A stretch of 64,000 nt of DNA from Candidatus Rhodoferax odensensis (GTDB lineage Bacteria > Pseudomonadota > Gammaproteobacteria > Burkholderiales > Burkholderiaceae_C): contig JADKDJ010000003.1 of assembly GCA_016718405.1 (NCBI GenBank), positions 186,001 to 250,000 of the forward strand. Reading direction: 5' to 3'. Below, one piece after another: positions 60,000-64,000 of this stretch. The position numbers and the translations under genes are program-made. The notes beneath the pieces are model-generated. The model did not search any database and was not told where the DNA came from. It saw only the letters and a list, made by a program, of their open reading frames with translations. Position 1 is the stretch's first letter. Each line of letters starts with the position of its first letter.

Positions 60000-60674
60000 T
60001 CACCAGCACGACTGGGCCCCGACAGCCAAAGCGTTGGACCGATTGGCTTCGACTGTCGCGTGCATCACGTCCTTGCCGGTGGTCAAGGGTCCAATGGCGG
60101 CGCCGCTGATCGCAATTTGTCCGCGCAACAATTTCTGGTCGGCGACATCGCGAATCATCACGGCAAAGGAAATCGCGCTGCCCACCGAAAAGCCCATCAG
60201 CCACTTGCTGGCCGTGGTGATCGGGCAGTTGGCGCCGAGGTCGCTCAAAATCTGCTTGATCTGGCTGTAGACCTCGGTGTCGGTGGCGGCGCCAGGTGCG
60301 CCGCCGCCCCAGCTCAGGGCGATGAAAGCCACACCCTTGTCGGCCATGGCGGTGTGCCAGTCGGTCCACTCAGCCTCGGCGTAGCCGCCGGTGCCATGCA
60401 GATCAATCACAACAACCGGTGTTGTCGCTGTGTAGAACGCTGCGGGTATTGAGACCGAATAGTAACGCGCTCCAATCGCAACCAGCTTGCCGCCGGCGGC
60501 GAGTAAGGCGCTACGTTGCGCAACACCAGGCCCTGAAACAGTGGGGATGCCGATCGGACTGGGGTCGGTCGCCATGTAGGCCTCGCAGGTTGCACGCGTC
60601 TGGGCCAGCGCTGGCACTGCGCACAAGGCGCAGCCGACGGTCACGGCCATCATCCACAGTTTGCTCGCGCGCAT
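60000..60674 (-). CDS. Secreted alpha/beta-hydrolase-like protein, C-terminus cut by a TGA
   Basis: 224 residues with a signal peptide ending 'AVPALAQ'. 'TPVVVIDLHGTGGYAEAEWTDW' is an oxyanion-type HGTGG motif and 'KWLMGFSVGSAISFAVMI' a G-x-S-x-G nucleophile elbow, so it is a serine hydrolase of the poly(3-hydroxyalkanoate)/esterase style, exported to the periplasm. The TGA at 60000-60002 comes before the expected acid and His. The same frame stays open beyond it to 59796. Either a nonsense change or sequence error has split the gene. Confidence 0.65.
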   Translation of the reverse strand: MRASKLWMMAVTVGCALCAVPALAQTRATCEAYMATDPSPIGIPTVSGPGVAQRSALLAAGGKLVAIGARYYSVSIPAAFYTATTPVVVIDLHGTGGYAEAEWTDWHTAMADKGVAFIALSWGGGAPGAATDTEVYSQIKQILSDLGANCPITTASKWLMGFSVGSAISFAVMIRDVADQKLLRGQIAISGAAIGPLTTGKDVMHATVEANRSNALAVGAQSCW

Positions 60675-60777
60675 AACCCCTCCTCACGGACTGAGCCCCC
60701 ACCACAAAGGCGATGCGTCCCATTGTGCGCAGGCCGTACGCCTCGGTCAAGCGTTTACCAAATCTGTCTCAACCAAG

Positions 60778-61773
60778 TCAGCGCCCGACGCTCTGTGCGT
60801 CTTTCAGAATCGCATCCACTTCAGCGCCATAGACGGCTTTGGCGCGCGGGTAGACCGACTGCATCGCCAGCCTGAAGGCGGCTCGGTCGGGTCGCGTCAC
60901 GGTGGCGCCGGCCGCGCGCATCGCCTGCAGGTGAGCCTCGTCGGCATCCCTGACCAGCTTGCGGGAGACGGCGCTGGCGTCGCGCGCGGCGCGCACGAAT
61001 TGCTCGCGCTCGGCCTCGCGCAGGGTCTGCCACAGCGCTTCCGACACTACAAAGGGCAGGGGGCTGTAGACATGCTCGGTCAGCACGATATGGGGCGCGA
61101 CCTCATGAAAACGCAGCGCCCGGATCGTGTCGATCGGGTTCTCCTGCCCATCCACCCGACCCTGCGCCATGGCAGCGTACACCTCGGTGACGGGCAACAC
61201 GACCGGCTCGAAACCAACCGACTCCATGATCCACTTGATCATGTCGTTGGGAAACACCCGCATCTTTTTGCCCTTCGCATCGGCGGGGCCGTTGAAAGCG
61301 AAACGGGTAGTGAAGCTGCGAAAGCCCGCCTCCCACGTGGCCAGATGCCGCAGCCCTTTGGTCGGCAGCTTGTCGAATTGCCGACGCATCCAGGGCGCCT
61401 CATCGTAGAAGCGCCAGCCCTGCTCGTAGCCCTCGACCAAATAGGGCAAGGCGGTGAGATTGAGTTCGGGCACCAAGGTTGCAAAACTGCCGGTGGCGCT
61501 GGTAGTGAAGTCGAGCTTGCCCTCGCTGACCGCCTTGATGCTCTGCGGATCATTGCCAAGCTGCCCCGAGTGGAACACCAACACCCGAAAATGCCCACCG
61601 CTGTACTCCTCCACCTTGGCGGCAAAGCGCTCGGCCGCCTGGTGGCGCGCTCCCGACGGCGTGTCGGTATGGTTGAGCTTTAACACGCGCTGGCCCTGGT
61701 GGCTCTGGGACCAACTGTACTGGGCAAAGCTCGCTATCGCAACAATAGCAATCAAACGACGAAACATGATCAT
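60778..61773 (-). CDS. TRAP transporter solute-binding protein, DctP family
   Basis: About 331 residues with a signal peptide ('LIAIVAIASFAQYSWSQ'). 'VLKLNHTDTPSGARHQAAERFAAKVEEYSGGHFRVLVFHSGQLGNDPQSIKAVSEGKLDFTTS' and 'KGKKMRVFPNDMIKWIMESVGFEPVVLPVTEVYAAMAQGRVDGQENPIDTI' are DctP blocks; the Arg in the second binds the carboxylate of the ligand. The ATG at 61773 has AAGG eight bases upstream. Its permease DctM lies two genes away on the same strand (63244 onward), so the locus forms one uptake system. Ligand not deduced, probably an organic acid. Confidence 0.93.
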   Translation of the reverse strand: MIMFRRLIAIVAIASFAQYSWSQSHQGQRVLKLNHTDTPSGARHQAAERFAAKVEEYSGGHFRVLVFHSGQLGNDPQSIKAVSEGKLDFTTSATGSFATLVPELNLTALPYLVEGYEQGWRFYDEAPWMRRQFDKLPTKGLRHLATWEAGFRSFTTRFAFNGPADAKGKKMRVFPNDMIKWIMESVGFEPVVLPVTEVYAAMAQGRVDGQENPIDTIRALRFHEVAPHIVLTEHVYSPLPFVVSEALWQTLREAEREQFVRAARDASAVSRKLVRDADEAHLQAMRAAGATVTRPDRAAFRLAMQSVYPRAKAVYGAEVDAILKDAQSVGR

Positions 61774-61788
61774 GGGCCGCACCTTGTG

Positions 61789-62919
61789 TTACTGCCGGAT
61801 GCGACCATCCACACCCACCAGCGACAGGTCCACGTAACGCGAGCCTTCGCGCTGGCCAGGGCCGAAGTCGACCAAGAAGCCGCCCAGGTCATAGCGGCGC
61901 ATGCTCTCGAGGCCGCGCACCAGCTCCCGCCGCCCGGGGTCGCGGCCGGCGCGGCGCAGGCCTTCGGCCACCACTCGCGCCACAATGTAGCCCTCCAGCG
62001 AGGCGAAGTTGGCGCGCGCGGCGTCAATACCGAGCACTTTGATGCGTTTCTGAAACGCCATCGCAATCGGTGCCGTGGCTTTGTACGGATTGGGTACCGC
62101 CTGGGCAATGGCCACACCCGCGGCCAGTGGTCCCAATTGGGCCATGAGCTGCTCGGCATCCAGGGTCGAGGTGGCAAACACAAACGCGGAGAGCTTGCGT
62201 TCGCGCAGACCCTTGATCAGTGCCGCCGCCACCGGTGTGTTGGCCACGACCAGCACCGCCTGCGGCTGAGTCGCGACGGTTTGGTCCACCACAGCGTCCA
62301 CTTTGAGGTCATTCTTGGCTTGAGCGACCACCAGTGCGGCTTTCAAGTCACGCAAGGCCAAGGCGGCCGTCACGTCCGCCACCGCTTCACGCCCAAAGTC
62401 GGCGTCCTCGTACAGCACGGCGATGCGCGTCGAGCCCATGGTCTTGAGTTGCTCCAGAATGCGCAGCACTTCATCACGATACGAAGCGCGCAAATGAAAC
62501 AGGGCCGGATTCCTGCGCAAAGCCAAAGCGCCCGAGCGCACACCCACCACGGGCAGGCCGCTGGTCTCCAACAACTGCTTGGCGCCCAACGCCTGCACAT
62601 TCTCCGCGCCCCACATGCCAATGAGCGCCACCGGGTTGTGCTGCCCCAACAGGTCGTCGACATGACGCACCGTTTCGCTGCTGCGATAGCCGTCGTCACG
62701 CGACAGCAGCCGCAAGCGCTGACCGCCAATACCACCAGCGGCATTGATTTCGTCAAACGCGATCACTGCGCCCAAGTTGAAGTCGCGCCCACTGACCGCC
62801 AGGGGACCACCAAAGGGCGCGACCTGACCGACCACGATGTCTTTGGCCTGGATACTGGACGCCCAGCACAGCGCCAACGCCAGCCCTGCGGCGCGAAGAA
62901 AGCGGTTAAGTGGGTACAT
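61789..62919 (-). CDS. ABC-type (LivK-like) solute-binding protein
   Basis: A 376-residue periplasmic protein with a signal peptide ('AAGLALALCWASSIQAK'). 'GQVAPFGGPLAVSGRDFNLGAVIAFDEINAAGGIGGQRLRLLSRDDGYRSSETVRHVDDLL' is the Peripla_BP_6 pattern of branched-chain amino acid receptors, and 'YVDLSLVGVDGRIRQ' its end. No ABC permease or ATPase is adjacent: it lies between an ABM protein and the TRAP solute-binding gene. GGAG precedes the ATG at 62919. May serve a distant transporter or a sensor system. Confidence 0.9.
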   Translation of the reverse strand: MYPLNRFLRAAGLALALCWASSIQAKDIVVGQVAPFGGPLAVSGRDFNLGAVIAFDEINAAGGIGGQRLRLLSRDDGYRSSETVRHVDDLLGQHNPVALIGMWGAENVQALGAKQLLETSGLPVVGVRSGALALRRNPALFHLRASYRDEVLRILEQLKTMGSTRIAVLYEDADFGREAVADVTAALALRDLKAALVVAQAKNDLKVDAVVDQTVATQPQAVLVVANTPVAAALIKGLRERKLSAFVFATSTLDAEQLMAQLGPLAAGVAIAQAVPNPYKATAPIAMAFQKRIKVLGIDAARANFASLEGYIVARVVAEGLRRAGRDPGRRELVRGLESMRRYDLGGFLVDFGPGQREGSRYVDLSLVGVDGRIRQ

Positions 62920-63241
62920 GCGGCGCTCCGTGTGACAAGGCGGCGCCATGGGCCAGCGACAGGCGACGGTAGGTACGCACCGTTTTGGCCTGCACCCAAG
63001 GGGCAGTCAGCTCATTGAAGGCCAGAAAGTGCGGGGCGGCCAAGTGCCGTCCAAAATCGGCCTCGCTGTCGTAGGCCTCGTAGAGGAAGACTTCCGTGGC
63101 GTCAGACCCGCATTGGCACACGTCGAACTGCCGACAGCCAGGCTCGTCCTGCAGCGAAGTGCTGGCGTTGGCCAGCATCGCCGCCATGAACTCGTCAACA
63201 TGACTGGGCTTGATGCAGAACAATACGGTGACGACAAACAT
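62906..63241 (-). CDS. Antibiotic biosynthesis monooxygenase (ABM) domain protein
   Basis: A 111-residue ferredoxin-like protein: 'FVVTVLFCIKPSHVDEFMAAMLANASTSLQDEPGCRQFDVCQCGSDATEVFLYEAYDSEADFGRHLAAPHFLAF' is the ABM/LsrG-like pattern (the E-A-Y and H-x-x-x-x-H-F blocks). ABM proteins act as cofactor-free oxygenases, isomerases or simple dimers. It starts two bases after the TRAP permease stop and overlaps the ABC solute-binding start, so it belongs to this operon. Possibly modifies the transported compound. Confidence 0.85.
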   Translation of the reverse strand: MFVVTVLFCIKPSHVDEFMAAMLANASTSLQDEPGCRQFDVCQCGSDATEVFLYEAYDSEADFGRHLAAPHFLAFNELTAPWVQAKTVRTYRRLSLAHGAALSHGAPHVPT

Positions 63242-63243
63242 GA

Positions 63244-64000
63244 TCAGTTCCAGCTCGCCAACCAACGCGGTAGCCACAGGGAGAGTTGCGGCACGTAGGT
63301 GATCAAAATCACGATGCTGAAGGTGGCACCCATCATCAGCCACAGGTGCCGCGTGATCTCTCCAATACTCGCCCTGGCCAATTTGGCGGCCACAAACAAG
63401 GTACCCCCCACCGGCGGGGTGTACAGCGCAATCGCCAGGTTGGCCGTCATGATCACGCCCATGTGCACCAGGTCCATTTTGAAGGCCATGGCCAGCGGGA
63501 GGAACAGCGGCGCGGCCATCAGCAGGGCGGGCAACGGTTCGATGAAGATGCCCAACAGCACCAGTGCAACATTGAGCATCAGCAAGAACACCCATGGCAC
63601 GTGCGCCACCGACCCAACCCAGGTGGCGAGCTGCTGCGCCACTTGCTCAGCGGTGATCAGCCAAGCCAGCGCGCCGGTGGCACCAATCACCAACATCACC
63701 GTGGCGCTGGTCATGAAGGCTTTGAGCAACAGGTGTGGCAGATCCCGATAGGTGAGGTCTTTGTACAGAAACATCGAAACGATCAATCCGTACACCACCG
63801 CCACCGCCGCGGCCTCAGTTGGCGTGAAGTAGCCCGACCAGATGCCCCCGACGATGAACACCGGCATCAGCAAGGCCGGGCCGGCACTGACACCGGCCCT
63901 CCAGATTGCCCCCAGCGAGGCCGGTTTGCCACCCATGTCTACACCGGTGGAGCGGCCGTGCCACATGCACACGGCGATCAGCGCGCCGGCCGACAGCAGG
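63244..64000 (-). CDS. TRAP transporter large permease, DctM family, C-terminal part
   Basis: The gene runs off the window end; about 252 C-terminal residues are present. Several hydrophobic helices ('LLMPVFIVGGIWSGYFTPTEAAAVAVVYGLIVSMFLY', 'MLVIGATGALAWLITAEQVAQQLATWV', 'LLMLNVALVLLGIFIEPLPALLMAAPLFLPLAMAF', 'MGVIMTANLAIALYTPPVGGTLFVAAKLA') fit DctM, with the GGIWSGYFTPTEAAA and TPPVGGTLFV motifs diagnostic. It moves organic acids with a sodium gradient, together with the small DctQ subunit (not in the window) and the DctP protein at 60778. Confidence 0.95.
   Translation of the reverse strand, partial: LLSAGALIAVCMWHGRSTGVDMGGKPASLGAIWRAGVSAGPALLMPVFIVGGIWSGYFTPTEAAAVAVVYGLIVSMFLYKDLTYRDLPHLLLKAFMTSATVMLVIGATGALAWLITAEQVAQQLATWVGSVAHVPWVFLLMLNVALVLLGIFIEPLPALLMAAPLFLPLAMAFKMDLVHMGVIMTANLAIALYTPPVGGTLFVAAKLARASIGEITRHLWLMMGATFSIVILITYVPQLSLWLPRWLASWN

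Noticed and set aside
60000..60002. TGA in the secreted hydrolase as a selenocysteine codon
   Set aside because: No SECIS-like hairpin was recognised just after it and the position is not a catalytic Cys/Ser in the family; a stop or an error is simpler.
1..64000. CRISPR arrays, rRNA, tRNA, prophage or integrase genes
   Set aside because: No regularly spaced repeats, no RNA-gene landmarks and no recombinase or phage structural motifs were seen in reading both strands.

Overview
The window is GC-rich and densely coded. Its genes look like those of a facultatively anaerobic betaproteobacterium, most likely Burkholderiales/Comamonadaceae (Rhodoferax-like). This rests on gene content and protein style: lptD-surA-rsmA, amgK, rsmE, a MaeB-type malic enzyme, an oxygen-independent ubiquinone cluster and a class III ribonucleotide reductase. 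No rRNA, tRNA, CRISPR array, integrase or intact insertion sequence was recognised.

Layout. 1-6.3 kb: the end of a glutamine-synthetase-family gene, a flavin-binding split-barrel protein, a disulfide oxidoreductase, small envelope proteins, and a LysR regulator divergent from an AhpD-like protein. 6.4-7.6 kb: a hypothetical gene and a peptidoglycan-binding protein. 7.8-14.5 kb: a TetR regulator with its palindromic operator and a complete RND efflux system. 14.9-18.0 kb: an anaerobic ribonucleotide reductase operon in which the glycyl-radical domain is a separate small gene; upstream lie two NrdR-like boxes and an FNR-like box. 18.1-24.2 kb: a five-gene operon of SPFH protein, DUF4178 protein, DUF350 protein, membrane aminopropyltransferase and Tat-exported flavin oxidase. 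24.3-30.2 kb: DUF2269, DoxX-like, saccharopine-dehydrogenase-like and DAO-type genes, then maeB. 30.4-31.3 kb: a secreted RNase and its barstar. 31.5-40.3 kb: rsmA, surA and lptD, divergent from amgK and rsmE, then a two-component system with a PepSY protein. 40.3-45.6 kb: a glycine-zipper protein, a beta-lactamase-fold lipoprotein, an AraC regulator, an esterase and an acyl-CoA dehydrogenase.

45.7-50.2 kb looks like an acquired cassette: a two-subunit molybdenum hydroxylase of the isoquinoline 1-oxidoreductase type, a DUF6920-like protein and a divergent TetR regulator with two near-identical operators. A decayed UbiD C-terminus lies on its far side and the resident ubiD 3' end on its near side. 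50.3-55.0 kb is the anaerobic ubiquinone cluster ubiU-ubiV-ubiT-(DGC protein)-ubiD; ubiD carries an apparent one-base frameshift in a short G run. 55.4-64 kb holds an MFS transporter, a lipase, a chemoreceptor, a secreted hydrolase and a TRAP/ABC-type solute-uptake locus cut by the window end.

Several spots look like sequence or assembly faults rather than biology: a 25-base poly-A tract ahead of the MFS gene, a G/C-rich patch that breaks the chemoreceptor, the ubiD frameshift, and a stop codon inside the secreted hydrolase. The NrdR/FNR sites, the oxygen-independent ubiquinone genes and the class III reductase together point to regulated growth at low oxygen.
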